From Hippopus hippopus (Eukaryota; Mollusca; Bivalvia; Cardiida; Cardiidae): a stretch of 64,000 nucleotides of DNA. The stretch covers positions 8,886,412 through 8,950,411 of the forward strand of contig OX328108.1 of assembly GCA_946811185.2 (NCBI GenBank). Reading direction: 5' to 3'. How positions within the stretch are numbered: the stretch's first letter is position 1; every line of letters starts with the position of its first letter. Position numbers and translations under genes: made by a program. Below the pieces are notes generated by a model. The model did no database searches. It was not told the origin of the DNA and saw only the letters and a list, made by a program, of their open reading frames with translations. Shown in pieces: positions 9,530 to 21,794 of the stretch.

Positions 9530-12500
9530 GACCAGTGGATTTATTTGGCGCTTTAGAATTTGTTAAATTTCGACATAATTATTTTGACAAAACGGGCTAT
9601 TTTGGTAAGGGACACGGAACTCGCGGACTGCATCAGTTGCTTGTAATTATACTCAGTATCGCTTGGATCTGTACCCGGAAAATATTTTTGTCTGGAAATA
9701 CTGAAATAGTCGCATGAAAAAAAGATAATGTCGTTCGGAACCAACTTCGTCGCGAAAACATAGGTAACACTTCCGACGTTCAAGCAATGTGCCATCCCAT
9801 CTACCGGTTTCTATCGGTAGTTTATGATTGGTTGTGCGAAACCTGAATAGGTTAATAGCGTTATTTTGAGGTAAAATTTTAAGGTGTGATTCGAATTCCA
9901 AATTCTGTTTAATAAGTTGATAGGTTTTACCCTTAATAGAAGAGTTCAATTGTGCATTCCATTCTTGATGGTATTGGTCGATAAGAATTGCTTCACTAGT
10001 TTATGAAGATTAGGGGGAACAAATACATCTTGGAGCCAGAATTGAGACAGTCCGACCTTATCAAGGATAGATTTAATTTTAGATAACTATTTTGACCTGC
10101 CTAATTGCTGAAATAAATATGAATAAATATTAAATGAAATTTTGTTTCTGTTGGCTAAAAGTTTACTCCAGAAATGTATCATTCGACATTTGATGGTAAT
10201 AGAGATCGGGTACCTGCCCAATTCACCGCACAGCATATATAATGGGGTGCTTTTCCTTGCTTTCAACAATTTCCTAAGAAATTCGTTATGAACTTTCTCA
10301 ATGATATCTAAGTTTTCATACCCAAATATTTCAGATCCATACGTTAATATCGGAAGAACAGTGTGATCAAATAGCTTGAGAGTTAAATCATCGGGAGATC
10401 AGCATTACTAGCTTTGGCAAATAGAAGGTAAGTGGCTTTACGTGCTTGTTGAGATACGTGTTTATGTGCTTGAAGGAATGATCCATTGGCAGAAAATGTT
10501 ACACCTAGGTAGTGATATGTGGTTTTAATTTCGATAGGCTGGTCTTGTAGACAGAAACTATACCTACTTAGATTACGAGCACCAAAAATAACTACTTTAG
10601 TTTTGTTAAAGGCGTTTCAGCGAGTTATTTCTAGCGCAGAGAATTTCGTGAAATTTGACACAGAAACACTTCAAAGTATGTTCTTTCAGTATGCGAAAAG
10701 ATAATCAGACGTTGCCAGATGAACCAAAAAGTTCTGAGCCCACGAAGAACATAACCCTTTTTTCAAATTACACAAAACCCAATTATTGCAGCATACGTCA
10801 GAATTTTGTGATTAAAATCTGTAATTTCAGTCAAATCATGTTCTCTTGTTTTAAATTCATAGTGAAACAATGGATCCTCTGACTTTGATGAGAAATTAAC
10901 AGATATTTAAAATTAATGATACGCTATCTATGTTTCAGTAAAACCCTTAGCCCACAAAATTGCTTATTTTATCACAGAAAATCAGGACATTATTTGACCC
11001 TCAAAAAAATCTAGCGCAAAGATTTTTCTCATTTTTCTCAGAAATATACTTGATTATATCCTTTATCAAAAAAATGCAAAAAAAAAAAAAAAAAAAAAAT
11101 AGGTTGCCAGGCTACTTTTCCCAATATTCGAACTCAATTACCTCCCTTGGAACAAAGAAAGTGACACAAAACACCCAAGATTTCAAATTACTTAGTAAGA
11201 TGTATTATTTCTAGCACTAAATCATGTTTTTTTCACAATAAAGATTGTACTCTGTCAACGCTTTCCTTGATACAGTCTCGATTTAACATTGGTATGGGAC
11301 GGCTTTGGAAAACATTTTGGTAAAATGGGTAATTGTTCGTTACAAGCAATTGTTCCTTTCCCCACAACCTTTTCTGCACAAACGGTTCTTTTAGTCTCAT
11401 TTAAACCTTGTTTAGTTTGTCGTCTGCAGGTTCCTTCAATTTTGAAGTTCCAATTTAATTCATTTAGGAAAGGGTTAATACCAAATACATGCCGTATATT
11501 TTAATAGATGGGAGAATGGAAGAACAATACAAGTAGAACTGTCCAGAATTACTCAAGGGCATAGATTACTTACGAACCATAATTATAGCAAAATGAATCA
11601 AACGATCCTGATTTCTATCATTACCCAGGAAAGAGGGTTAGAAAACGTTGAAAAGGAGAAAATACTTGTAATTTTCTCTTTTTATTACACTAAACTTACT
11701 ATCCGGATAAGTAATGTCCGACAAATGTACATGTTCCGTTTTCGCTGTTTAGGAATGATTTACACCTTCATAAACTAATCTTTAAAAAAAAAAAAAAAAA
11801 ATGTATCTACCACTACTTTCTCCACGTCTTGCAGCAAAAATCAGTAGTCCAATAATAGTACTACAATCAGACAAAGTTACGCTAGAAAACAGAGAAGCGA
11901 AGAGACATGCGCAAAAATGTTGCGCACTGACAACCCGATAAAACGTCGTTAAGGTTTGCCTTAAGATTCCATTCGTCACAGTAACTGTGGAAGGCGTTCA
12001 GACTAATTTGAAAATCATGTGCATTGTCAGAGATAATCACCGTGTCATCGGCATACAGCAAAATCAGCCATAGGATATTTTGATCATCAGTTAACTCCAT
12101 GCCTAGACCTCCTTTTGACTCAATATATGTTTGCATGTCATTTAAGAACAATGAAAATAGAATAGGTTTTTGCCTTGTCTGACGCCTTTCTCTCAATTAA
12201 AGAAATCAGAAAATGTTCCATTTAGAGAAACACAGGACTTAATATTACGGTACATATTGTATATCACCTGGAATATTTTTCCATTAATATTATGGGCCAA
12301 TATTTTCTGCCAGAGGCTGGCCCTGTTGACCGTATCAAAAGCTGATGAGAAATCAACATATGCACAAAATACTTTTTTATTCTTGCTTTAAGAATTTCAA
12401 TGAGGGAATGTAAGGTAAAAATATGATCTTGGCAGCTATAGCCGCATCTGAAACCAGCTTGGTTTTGATTCAATAAATTATTTGATTCTAAATACTGTGT

Positions 12501-13420
12501 TAAGCGTTTATTGAGAACTGATGTGAAGAGCTTACCGAGGCAACTTAGGATGGTGATCGGCCTATAGTTTTGGACTTGATTTGGGTCTCCTTTATTTTTG
12601 TAGACAGGGATAATTACGCCCTTAACCCATGATACAATAATAAACCCTGTATCAAGAACACAATTAAATAGTTTTGTAAGTAAGGATAATAATAGATTTT
12701 TAGAATATTTTATATACTCGTTGATGATATCATCAGTGGCGCTACTAGATTTGCCATTACTTAGGTTAAGTATACATTTTTCAATTTCAGGAAGGAGTAT
12801 TGGGGAGTTTAGTTCGGGATCAGATTGGTTAAACTGCGGTAAGTCAGCTGATTGTCTTACTTTGACGTCATTATTGTTGATGTTTTTATAAGAGTCATAA
12901 AACTCATTCAGGGTTGGACCGTTATTGTCCCGTGCTTTCCGCTTTAGGCTATTCAAAAATTTCCAATAATATTTTGGACATTTTGTTGCTCTCGATCTAA
13001 GCTTTTTTGCTTTATTATGTTTATAATTATCTACGTGAAAGTTAATGGTATTTTTGTATTGTTTTCTGGCTTTGTTGAGAATACGTTTATTATAAGCTGT
13101 ACGTGATACCTTATATTTATATTGCACTGTTATACTTTTTCCGCGCGCGGTGACAGTCGGATCCGACTCAAGGTTCGTTATTGTTTTGAGTTGGGCGAAA
13201 TGCACGTGCGGTCGTAGGGAAAGTAATATTACTTGCGTGTGTGAATAATAGTGCAATATCATTTGTAATATTTTCAATTGTTGACTGAGATTGTGGGTAA
13301 ATATTTATTGACGTATATGACAGATGTTCGTGCGCATCGTACTGCGCATGTATTTTTGTCGTGGATATTGAATCAAAAGTGCACCTATGTATTTTTTGCA
13401 CATAATGGTAATACTATTGG
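9530..13420 (-). mobile_element. Decayed non-LTR retrotransposon (LINE) with reverse transcriptase
   Basis: Read on the minus strand. The longest open piece (13277-12264) has NYRPITILSCLGKLF and NQAGFRCGYSCQDHIF, standard LINE reverse-transcriptase motifs. A frameshift near 12380 moves the next motif, AYVDFSSAFDTVN, to another frame; GVRQGK and LLYADDTVIISD (the catalytic YADD box, about 12050) follow after another shift. The reading resumes below 10612 with KVVIFGARNLSRYSF and ends near 9553 after a Cys/His-rich tail (CYLCFRDEVGSERHYLF). Upstream of the RT, NNNEP is followed by a stop in place of tryptophan. Endonuclease motifs are not recognised, so the copy looks 5' truncated. Clade uncertain (CR1/L2/RTE-like). 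Not active. Confidence 0.88.
10613..11947. mobile_element. 1.3-kb insertion splitting the LINE
   Basis: The LINE reading stops at NLKANLN near 11955 and continues with KTKVVIFG near 10600. The flanks gttaaagg (10605-10612) and gttaagg (11948-11954) look like an imperfect target duplication. The insert ends share a weak inverted similarity (cgtttcagcgagtta versus cgttttatcgggttg). No transposase is visible. P4-like palindromes at about 11290-11480 and 11640-11700 and a long poly-A (11078-11099) lie inside. Confidence 0.55.
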
Positions 13421-13582
13421 TGCACTGAAACAAGTAGCACTTTCTTCGGGTAGTATTGGTGAAGAGCAAAAAATGGATCTTTAAACTGTCACCGTGAGAT
13501 AATTAAAACGCTGCTGACAAGGCGTTACACACCAAACAAGGAAACAATGACAGGAAATTTAAAGCTGTGGAAGTATAGCTGT

Positions 13583-13700
13583 TTTCACTTTGAAAATTAT
13601 TGTTGGAAAAGGAGAAATTGCTCCTATTGAGCAATTTCTTCTTTTCCCACCAAGTCTGCTGAGCTTTTATCCTATTTTTTTCTTGGAAAAAAATAACTTC
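13583..13700. repeat. P4 palindromic element, short
   Basis: ttgttggaaaaggagaaatt mirrored by aatttcttcttttcccacca around a central gctcctattgagc. The following 13760-14230 holds no recognised gene; it contains the phrase aaatctgtccgttagaaat twice (13811 and 14193). Confidence 0.65.
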
Positions 13701-14467
13701 AACAGTGACCTTCAACCTTGTTTTCTGACGAAATAAGCACGGATAATGCCATTTTTATTTTTTCTTATTGTTTAGAATTATAAATACTACAAGTGTGGGA
13801 AGTTTAAGAAAAATCTGTCCGTTAGAAATTATGTATTTTTTTAAGATTAACTCTTAAGTCGATCAAATTTTCTCCCTTTCTAACTAAATGGTCTATATAT
13901 AACATGCATATTTGCACATTTACCATGCTCAGAACCAAGCTTTTATATATTTTTTGTGCAAAAATATATGAATTGTCATTAAAATGATGATTATTTGTAT
14001 ATTTTTCCTGTAATTTTCCTGTTTAACTGACTATTAAAGAAAGGCGCTTTAAATCCAATATAAGCTGAATTTTGGAACTGTATATACCTTTTTCAAAGGC
14101 AAATTTCTCAGAAACGAGCGCGGTGACCCACACTTTTTTTATTGTATTCTCCTAGAGACATCATGAGCTTTGTATGTGCAAAATTTTTAAAAAATCTGTC
14201 CGTTAGAAATATTTGTCATATACGTCGTTAACTGGTCAGATATTGCCTGGAGGTGAGATCTATCGACGTTGTTAACGAAATCTAACATTTTCTCCTCTTT
14301 CCATCGGGGATAATTGGATCGGCGCCCAGTTTGATTTTCTAGATTGGGCAATGATGCTGATCCAAGTTCAAAATGTAAGATCGAATGTCCGTCTGATAAA
14401 AGCAGATCTGTATCCTTAATTTCGAATCCCAACATAGCAGATACTAGTTACTTATTACCGTACAATT

Positions 14468-14690
14468 TTGAGCTTGTGCAGTCGGAAAGCATTTGCAGTC
14501 GATAGACTAAATGCAGTTCAAAAGATGGAAATCGTCCTTGAAAAAGTAGAAAACATTGTTGGAACAGGAGAAAATGCTGGTTACCAGTATTTCTCTTTTT
14601 CCGACCATACTTTCAAAAGCCTTATTCCTCAAAATCGCTATAAAGGCGTTAAAAATAGTAATTGTCTGGTGATGATTTAAGAAATAAAGG
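14468..14690 (+). repeat. P4 palindromic element
   Basis: gaaagcatttgcagtcgata, acattgttggaacaggagaa, aatgctggttaccagtattt and the usual P4 right flank. Confidence 0.78.
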
Positions 14691-14752
14691 GTGTTATTCA
14701 TGTCTTTGTCTAAAGTTTGAGTTGCTATATTCCAATTGGTTTCTTTTTTTCG

Positions 14753-14972
14753 GGGGTTCTGTGTGGCTCAGTGGTAAAGTGTAGGACTCGTAACCTGGAG
14801 GCCCTGGGTTCAAGCCTCACTGGCTCCACTGGCTTTTTCACAGGAGTGTCCTTGGGCAAGACACCTCGGAGCCCCAGCCCAGTACTGGTGAAACCCAGGA
14901 AATACATGAATATGTGAGCTCTCGCCGTGATATGACTGAAATAATGTTGAAAGCGGCGTAAAACACCATTCA
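14753..14972 (+). repeat. SINE-B, well preserved
   Basis: The head looks like a tRNA: an A-box-like tgtggctcagtggtaaagtg and a B-box-like gggttcaagcctc. A body follows with gtgtccttgggcaagacacc and a tail gaaataatgttgaaagcggc. Pol III-type SINE; not scored as a functional tRNA because the acceptor stem does not close. Confidence 0.82.
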
Positions 14973-14977
14973 AGTTC

Positions 14978-15299
14978 TTGTTTTCGTGTACAGGGTGTCC
15001 CGCTATCTCTGTTACACTCTCAAAAATGATCGTTCTTCAGCAATGTACGACACTTGAAAAGAATGAAGAAGTATATATAATCTTTGGCTTCGAAGTTTTA
15101 TTTGTATTTTCTGGCAGTCCGCGCTGGCTGACCTTGGTCGAAATTTTTTGCTACTGGTAACTTTTGTGCTTGTTGAAGAACCATTCTATCTCATGATTCA
15201 GTCGGAATTTCGACAAAAGGGACCCATATTATTCGAGAATTTACTCGGCCGAAGATGTACTAAAACCCCATTTTACAAGAGCACCTGTTACTTATATAC
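14978..15299. other. Unassigned sequence
   Basis: Small open frames only; no recognisable domain. Contains a fragment resembling the P1 hairpin flank (gctgaccttggtcgaaat) near 15125. Confidence 0.3.
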
Positions 15300-15575
15300 C
15301 AGCAATGCTCCGGCAAAAGGGGGCTTAGTGCATATCTGTGATCCATGGTACCAAGCAATCCATCACCCAATTATAGATCCATAATATCCACTTTTTTTTA
15401 ACAACCGACTTTATCATGAGGCACACTAGTCTTTGGACATACAGTACGTTGACCGATAGCGAAAAGTTAGGCTTATAGTTAGGCAATAGGAAGAGTTAGT
15501 CAGCGCAGGCTGACCTGGGTCGATATTTTTCGCAGATGCATTAAGCCCCCTTTTCATAGAGCATGACTCATACCT
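15300..15575 (+). repeat. P1 element with collapsed hairpin
   Basis: The left end gcaatgctccggcaaaaggg, the gatccatggtaccaagcaat block and the right end aagcccccttttcatagagc are intact. The hairpin keeps only one arm (gcgcaggctgacctgggtcg). Confidence 0.8.
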
Positions 15576-15689
15576 ATTTACATGTTCAATGTAAATTTAC
15601 AAGTTCAATGTGACGTCCCTTTTCCGTTGTGGACCACGGCGTCTTGTTCGTTTATTTAAGTTATATTTTATCTCTACCTGATTTCTTAC

Positions 15690-16890
15690 AATGTTAAAGT
15701 CGAAATGCCATTGTTTCGAAGTAGCTGGATGCACTGGCTTTTGACCTACTTCTTGGTACTGATAAAGAGTGAATAGATGGTAATTTACGATTGGTAAAAA
15801 ATGCGCACATGTTTATTCGGCGGGCTCTTGCTGCCATATTTTCTAGCACATGTATGAAACCACCATGTACAAGCATTGCTACGATTAATCGGTGCCCCGG
15901 GGCCTTGTTTCATACCATAGCAAATTAGTGTAACAGAAAATGATCCTTTTAAGGAATGAAGAGAATTTTCATTGTTTTCATGGACGTATGAAAAAAAAAA
16001 ACCTAATCACACTGTATGAAACCGCGAAGCGGTTTCATACAGTGTGATTAGGTTTTGTTTTCATACCTCCATGAAAACAAAAAAAGATTCTCTTCATTCC
16101 TTATAATTCAATATCACAGACAACAAATATGCACTTAAATAATACTAACTGCTCTTGTTTTGTAAATCCAACATTGCGTATTTATTTACTGTCCTTTTCA
16201 TTGATATTGCAAAGCGCGGTAAAACTGCTCCTTCATGACGTAAAAATGACGTAATTCATGACGTCATTATAGTATTGAACATTAGTGGATTTATTATTAG
16301 AAGTTCAATACGCTAGAATTAAGTTGAAAGTAAGATTGTTTAAACCCAGCAGAGTGACAATGAGTTTTCAGCTCTCTCTTTTAATTTACTGTTGGATTTT
16401 TTTTTTTTTTTCAGTATTCAGAAAAAATAAATTCAGCTAGCAATTTGAACTTCGGACTCGATATAAAATCAGAACGAAACACATTCTGAAATCTCGTATA
16501 CATGTTTGTTTATATTAGTTTGAATGCAAAAGTAGTTCCGGCACTGCTGATATTTTTTTTTTCATGGAGCTATGAAAAAATCTTTTCAGCCAATCAGAAC
16601 TCGCCAGTGTTCATGAAAAAAAACTAATATTGAATTATTTCTTATTGTATTTGGAAATCTAATATTTTCATAAGCGTCATCCAATAACTCAGTAGTACTT
16701 TTCACCAAAAAGAAAAAATGGTGAGGAAAAAGAGGCAATTGCTCGCGAGATTACTTTTCATTATTTTACTTCATGTTGGGCCACCAAAGAGTTTCAATAT
16801 TTATATTTCAATACTTCTTACGCCGTCTACTTTTTTTAAAAGATATTTCTTAGTCTTACTTAAGCAGCAATGGAACTTAAAATTTAAGTA
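15690..16890. repeat. Repeat R, copy 1 (shared with 36125-37035)
   Basis: Shared blocks in the same order: gacctacttcttggtactga, cataccatagcaaatta, atttggaaatctaatatttt, gaggcaattgctcg and cttacgccgtcta. This copy also holds a long palindrome (15945-16110). On the minus strand the first block keeps a protein-like string LPSIHSLSVPRSRSK also seen in the other copy. Confidence 0.7.
15945..16110. repeat. Long palindrome inside repeat R
   Basis: aacctaatcacactgtatga and its complement flank a 3-base loop near 16026-16028. The arms extend about 80 bp with a short asymmetric A run. Confidence 0.85.
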
Positions 16891-17439
16891 TTTATAAAGT
16901 CAGTAGAGCACTCAAACTTAAGTTTTAGAAGCACGGGTTCTTGTCGAAATATAATTTTCACTGAACATAAAAGTGAATGTCAACTGAACTTACTACTTGA
17001 ACTTGAAACCCGTATTAATATATCATGTGCGCCACCTACTGAGCTACTGAATTGAAAAGGAATTTAAACATAAGCACAATATGAAATCTCCTTATCAAAT
17101 TCCATTGTTAAATACACCGCTTAAAATCATGGCATTATTATACAAATATTCACTTAACAAAAAGAATACACATTTTAAACAGTTTACCTTTAGAACATAT
17201 ATCCGTTTAAAGTGATGATACGTGCATCTATTATGAAAGACAAGCACATAATAACACTCCAAAGTCCAACTACGTCCTTTTCTTTGCAATATCAAAAAGT
17301 AATGAAAATATCTTTACACTGACATACTGTGTGTATGGACTTATAACTCTTATCCTACCGTATTTTAATTGTGAACGATTTCAAAAATAGAATCGTTAAG
17401 TTTACTGGCGTAGAATAGGTTTTATATGACAGAAACTAC
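16891..17439. other. Unassigned AT-rich sequence
   Basis: No gene or repeat recognised. Confidence 0.3.
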
Positions 17440-17780
17440 TGATAAGGCAACGGAGAGGGTAGAACAAGATCAGCCTGCACGTAAGTGCAGGCTGATCTTG
17501 CTTTACTCTCTCAGCAAAGTAAATCTTAGTTCTCGAACGTCAGGATAAGAGTTTAAGTCTTGTTTTATCAAGAGATTGGGCTCTTGTTTGTACAATTCAT
17601 CTTTCGCCAACAAATAAATACACCCTTTTACGTTATATAAAGTCATGATAAAACGATTCAAGTCTAAATGAAAAAAAAAAATCTGCTATGGTTAATGAAA
17701 ATGATACATAGCTAAGGGTTGAGATTAAGATCAGATTGCAAGTTCTGTGCAGTCTGACACTGGTTAATACCGCCTACGAA
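17440..17780. repeat. Two P3-like hairpins
   Basis: At 17455-17515 gagagggtagaacaagatca is mirrored around tgcacgtaagtgca. At 17690-17780 a second, looser hairpin carries gatcagattgcaagttctg. Confidence 0.6.
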
Positions 17781-17824
17781 AGTCAGGACGGGAAAGCTGG
17801 TAAAGGTTTAAATCTATCGGACCT

Positions 17825-18460
17825 CATGTAGCCTGTATACATTGTGTTCATCTGGGCTAAGTTTCAATAAAGTGCGTATTTACGCAAAGTGTTTGAGATT
17901 GTATGTAAACACATACGATCCCTACTTCACCAAAAAACTATGAGCCTGAATTGTGTTCATCTGCACTACGTTTCAATAGACTGCGTAGATTTAAGCAAAT
18001 TACGCAGTATTTGAAATTGTATGTACACACATACAATCACTGCTTCACCCAAAAGTATAAGCTAGCGCACAGTTATGCAGATATTACTCAGATCGTAAAG
18101 TCATTTAGTTAAAGGTAACTTGTTTTCAGGCTTCATGCTGCCTTGCGTAAATTGCGTACGCAATTTTCGTGCGTACGTAGTTTAGTAAAAAGCAGCTCTG
18201 GGGTGCCTTTTAATAAATTTCGTAGATTTCTAAACTGCGCAGATTTACGCAAATTTTATGGAATTGAATATACACGCGCACGATCCTTGCTTTACCCAAA
18301 GTTATGAACTGGCGTGCAGTTATGCAAATATTCACTAGAATCGTAAAGTTATCCAGTTCAGTGAAACCGGTTTTCAGACTTGATGCCGGCTTACCTAAAC
18401 TGCATACGCAGATTTCGTGCGTACGCAGTTTGGTGAAAGGCAGCCCTTGGTTGCTTAGGG
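17825..18460. repeat. Tandem and inverted copies of element C
   Basis: A unit starting near attgtgttcatctg(g/c) repeats at 17837 and 17951 (about 114-bp period). It is followed by two element C pieces with gtacgcagtttggtgaaagg-type ends at 18110-18200 and 18190-18460. Small open frames across this stretch follow the repeat. Confidence 0.55.
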
Positions 18461-18591
18461 CCTCTCGAAAATATTCTTTCAAGGGAGAAAAAAAAAGTTA
18501 AATGCGGGTACTTTGTCTTTTTGCCATATTGTTTTCTCGACTAACTGTCTAAATAGGTTTCACATTTAAATCTTTCCCAAACGACAAAATT

Positions 18592-18975
18592 TAACCCTTA
18601 GACTGCTAAGCGCGACTCACGGACCTTTGGCGGACAGTGTAGATTAAGATCAGACTGCACAGAACGTGCAGTCTGATCTTTGATCTACACGGTCCGATAA
18701 GGACAAATTTTCCCCCAAAAATTAGCTTTGAAATAGCAAAGTTTGGCTTAGAAGTTTCTTTTCATTTATTTAACAGTATAAGGATTAAGACCCGATTATA
18801 TTGAAAGTATTTGCAGACGACAATCTAATTGTATTGCTAAAGATGATCTATCTTTGATAAGGAATAAATCATTGTGGGAAAAGGAGACAAGCATTTTCTC
18901 CTTTTCCTACAATACTTTCAAAAGCCATCCGATTCAGGGTCGGTTAAAGTCGGGATTGTGTGGTAAAAGGGTTTT
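18592..18975. repeat. P3 element followed by P4 element
   Basis: P3 at 18592-18790 (aacccttagactgctaagcg to cagtataaggattaag), with atcagactgcacagaacgtg as its core. P4 at 18785-18975 with gtgggaaaaggagacaagca. Confidence 0.82.
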
Positions 18976-19079
18976 AAAGATGTCAACATTGTAAGAGGAT
19001 TAGAACATCGTTTATTCATGAGGTAAAAATGGCTAAAGCTGTTTCCTGCTGCGCATAACCTTTGACTTTTTACATATAT

Positions 19080-19250
19080 ATAGGAAAGTTCACGTCAAGT
19101 ATAGATTTGTCTATTTGTATTGGGGTTCAATGGAGTTTTAACTTCTTAGGTCATAATATAGTGGTCGAGCCAAGGATCGAACCCACGACCTCCTGTTCTC
19201 AAGTCCTGCACGCTACCGACTGAGCTACCGGGGCTCGGCTCAAAGCATCA
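19080..19250 (-). repeat. SINE-A, 5' part
   Basis: On the minus strand ccccggtagctcagtcggta (A-box-like) and gtgggttcgatccttggctc (B-box-like) form a clean tRNA-derived head. The body is replaced by unrelated sequence. Confidence 0.72.
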
Positions 19251-19299
19251 AATTAACTAAAAAAGAGACTAGATCATCTAAAGTTCAAAATCGCTTTTG

Positions 19300-19380
19300 C
19301 AAGAAAAAAATGTTGATCAAAGATCAGACTGCACGTTCTGTGCAGTCTGATCTTGATCTACATTGTCTGCAAGATGTAGT
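19300..19380. repeat. P3 core hairpin
   Basis: agatcagactgcacgttctg and its complement. From 19381 to 19867 I see only a short GAAA microsatellite (about 19452-19475) and no gene. Confidence 0.7.
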
Positions 19381-19867
19381 CTGATTGTGTAAAATTGACA
19401 GTTTTGCTGGGCCCTTTAAGGTGTTTTCATCTATTTTACTAGAGGATAAACAACGAAAGAAAGAAAGAAAGAAGAATTATCTTTAGAAAAAGATAGACGC
19501 CGTAAATTTGCTAGCAAATAGGCAGCGCCCAGAGAATAAAGATGGCAACATTTTCACCTTGGATGGGCCCTTGGAATAAACATGTTTACATTTTTTACCA
19601 CTCACAAATTTCTATTGATTCATTTGTTATCAGCACCAAAAATAGGTCAAAAGCCAGCGAATTCAACAACGCCGAAAAATCGGACTTCATCTGTACTACA
19701 TTCCTGGCTACGCTTCTTATAGGGAAAATGGCATTTGCTAAGAAAATAACATGACGGCAATTATAATTCTCGTAGTGTAGCAACCGTTAGTTCATTGTCA
19801 GTCATTTAAGGAACTCTTTACCAAATTTGTGGTGAGAATTGTTGCCCCCCACTCCCCTATGCTCCTT

Positions 19868-20190
19868 TGCACCGAATTACGGTAGCGCAGTCGGTTTCGT
19901 GCAGGAATCAACAACAGGGGATCGCCGGTTCGGTCCCCGGCTCACCCAATTTATTTCCGAGGATTGACTAAGTCATTGCGACAGGATTCTCTCCTCTCTC
20001 ACCGCTGATCATTGTTTCGCATTGTTTCGACGCTGGTTACGTGGGAGAGCAGCAAGTGGCTTGGAAAAAATATTGAGCGGAGTACTGGAAAAAAAAAAAA
20101 AAAAAACTCCAGGAAAGCATGGATAGGTGCACGGGCCGCCGCGATATATTGATGTAATGTTGAAAACGACGTTAAACACCATACAGTCAT
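19868..20190 (+). repeat. SINE-A, near full length
   Basis: tacggtagcgcagtcggttt head, gttcggtccccggctc B-box region, then gaggattgactaagtcattg, aagtggcttggaaaaaatat, a poly-A stretch and the tail gttgaaaacgacgttaaaca. Confidence 0.82.
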
Positions 20191-20459
20191 TTAATCAATT
20201 GCCCCTTCGCCTATGATAGGTGTCGTAAACATTAAACTAGTGGATTATCGTCGTGATGTAACGAATAAGATTATCCCCATCTGATCGTTTGGGACCACAA
20301 GAGATCGCCAAACGAAGTTCTGAGTTAAAAATTGCCAAAGAGAGATAACATTCTAATGAAAGGTTGGGTCGTCGTTGGGTCACTCACATTGCTAGTGTTA
20401 CAGCCACAATATCTAAAATAAAAGGCTTCTAACAATAAACGCTACCTACAATTAACTCT

Positions 20460-21130
20460 TTAACAAACAATTCCGAGTTTGAACGAACCTTAAAAGGAAG
20501 GCATTCGAAAACATTTTGGAAAAAGGAGAAAATGCTGGTTACCAGCATTTCCTCCTATTTCCCAAAAGGTTTTCTACTCGTCTAAAGGCAATTTTCAGTT
20601 TCATGTCTTTTTTTTTTTTTAATTTGTCGTCTGCAAATGCTTTCAATTTGGACAAGTCTTAGGTTTTGTCGTCTGGTAACAGTTGAATCATGATCTGAAT
20701 CAAACTTGGAGCAGACGAATTTGAAAACATGTTTGTGAAACGTGAATACTCAACATGAATCAACGCGAAAAATTAACTTTATAATTTGTAAAATCATTAT
20801 GGCAACAGAAGAAATTGCTGGTTTCTCCTTTGGTCATAATGTTTTCAAAAATTGTCTTCTGCAAATAAATAGTCTTCGAATGGTTTTCTGGTACAGGTTT
20901 AACCTTGTACCAGACAACAAAATTCTAGACGGCTCCCAATTCAAAGCAGTTGCAGGCTATAAATTGAATTTGGTCTAAATAATGAAATCTGTTCTTGAAA
21001 GAGTAAAAAAACATTTTGGGAAAGTGAGAACGTGCTGGTCACTTGCAGTTTTTCCTTTTCCCACATTGCTTTCCAACAGCTGTCTATCTCAGGGTCATTA
21101 AAACTCATGATGTGTGGTACAGGATTAAAC
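20460..21130. repeat. Three successive P4 copies
   Basis: Copy 1 at 20490-20690 has a strong palindrome (gaaaatgctggttaccagca). Copy 2 at 20700-20890 is degraded. Copy 3 at 20905-21130 has ttgtaccagacaacaaaatt and ttttgggaaagtgagaac with a mirrored partner. Confidence 0.72.
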
Positions 21131-21357
21131 CCAACTGACAAGTGGTCATAGCACGTCCAAAGGAAATGTTATGGTGCATTTTCATTATTAGCAATGGTCA
21201 TTGCAAAAAAAGATTACTTAGTGTTTTGTAAAAGGTTTATGGGTTTGTAAGATTTCAAAAGATATACCTGATTACAAAGTCTACTTAAGCCTAACAATGG
21301 GAAATTTTTGAGAAAAAAGATTTCAAATGTAATGGAGTACGGCTAGATTGTACAGAC

Positions 21358-21405
21358 CCCAGTCTGGGTCTGTCTGTCTGTCTGTCAGTCTGTCTGTCTG
21401 TGGAA

Positions 21406-21436
<31 letters not shown>

Positions 21437-21475
21437 CAGACAGAGACAGAGAGACAGAGAGACAGAGATAGAAGT
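21358..21475. repeat. Microsatellite block (TCTG)n and (GA/GACA)n
   Basis: Runs of tctgtctg at 21368-21400 and of gaga/gacaga at 21405-21470. The minus-strand frame rich in LSVSV residues is this repeat, not a gene. Confidence 0.92.
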
Positions 21476-21682
21476 GGTTGATGGTATAAAATGAGAAGAT
21501 AATGATCGTATTAGACTGATACGTAAACCATGGATGACTTGCATTTCAATGTCTTTTTTCACATCTTGAAAGGATTGAGTGACATGACTTTTGTAGTGAA
21601 CTTGATATTCAACACTAATGTATACAATCTGAAAAAATATTACAATTATTTATTGTTCTTAAACTCGCCAAACATATCAGCC

Positions 21683-21790
21683 ATGCTCTGTGAAAAGCGG
21701 GTTTAATGCATCCTCAAAAAGTATCAATTCAGGTCAGCCTGTGCAGTCCGGGCAGGCTGACATGGGCCGAAACCTTTTGCTAAATTTTCT
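21683..21790 (+). repeat. Short P1-like element
   Basis: gccatgctctgtgaaaagcg and tcaggtcagcctgtgcagtc with the mirrored gggcaggctgacatgggc. This version lacks the long middle of P1. Confidence 0.7.
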
Positions 21791-21794
21791 GTCA

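Noticed and set aside
12264..13277. An intact reverse-transcriptase gene
   Set aside because: The open part stops before the catalytic motifs, which lie in other frames; the element is a pseudogene of a LINE.
14753..14840. Possible tRNA gene
   Set aside because: A- and B-box-like motifs are present but the acceptor stem does not pair and the sequence continues into a SINE body; the same holds for 19200-19250, 31780-31830, 31858-31940 and 38030-38105.
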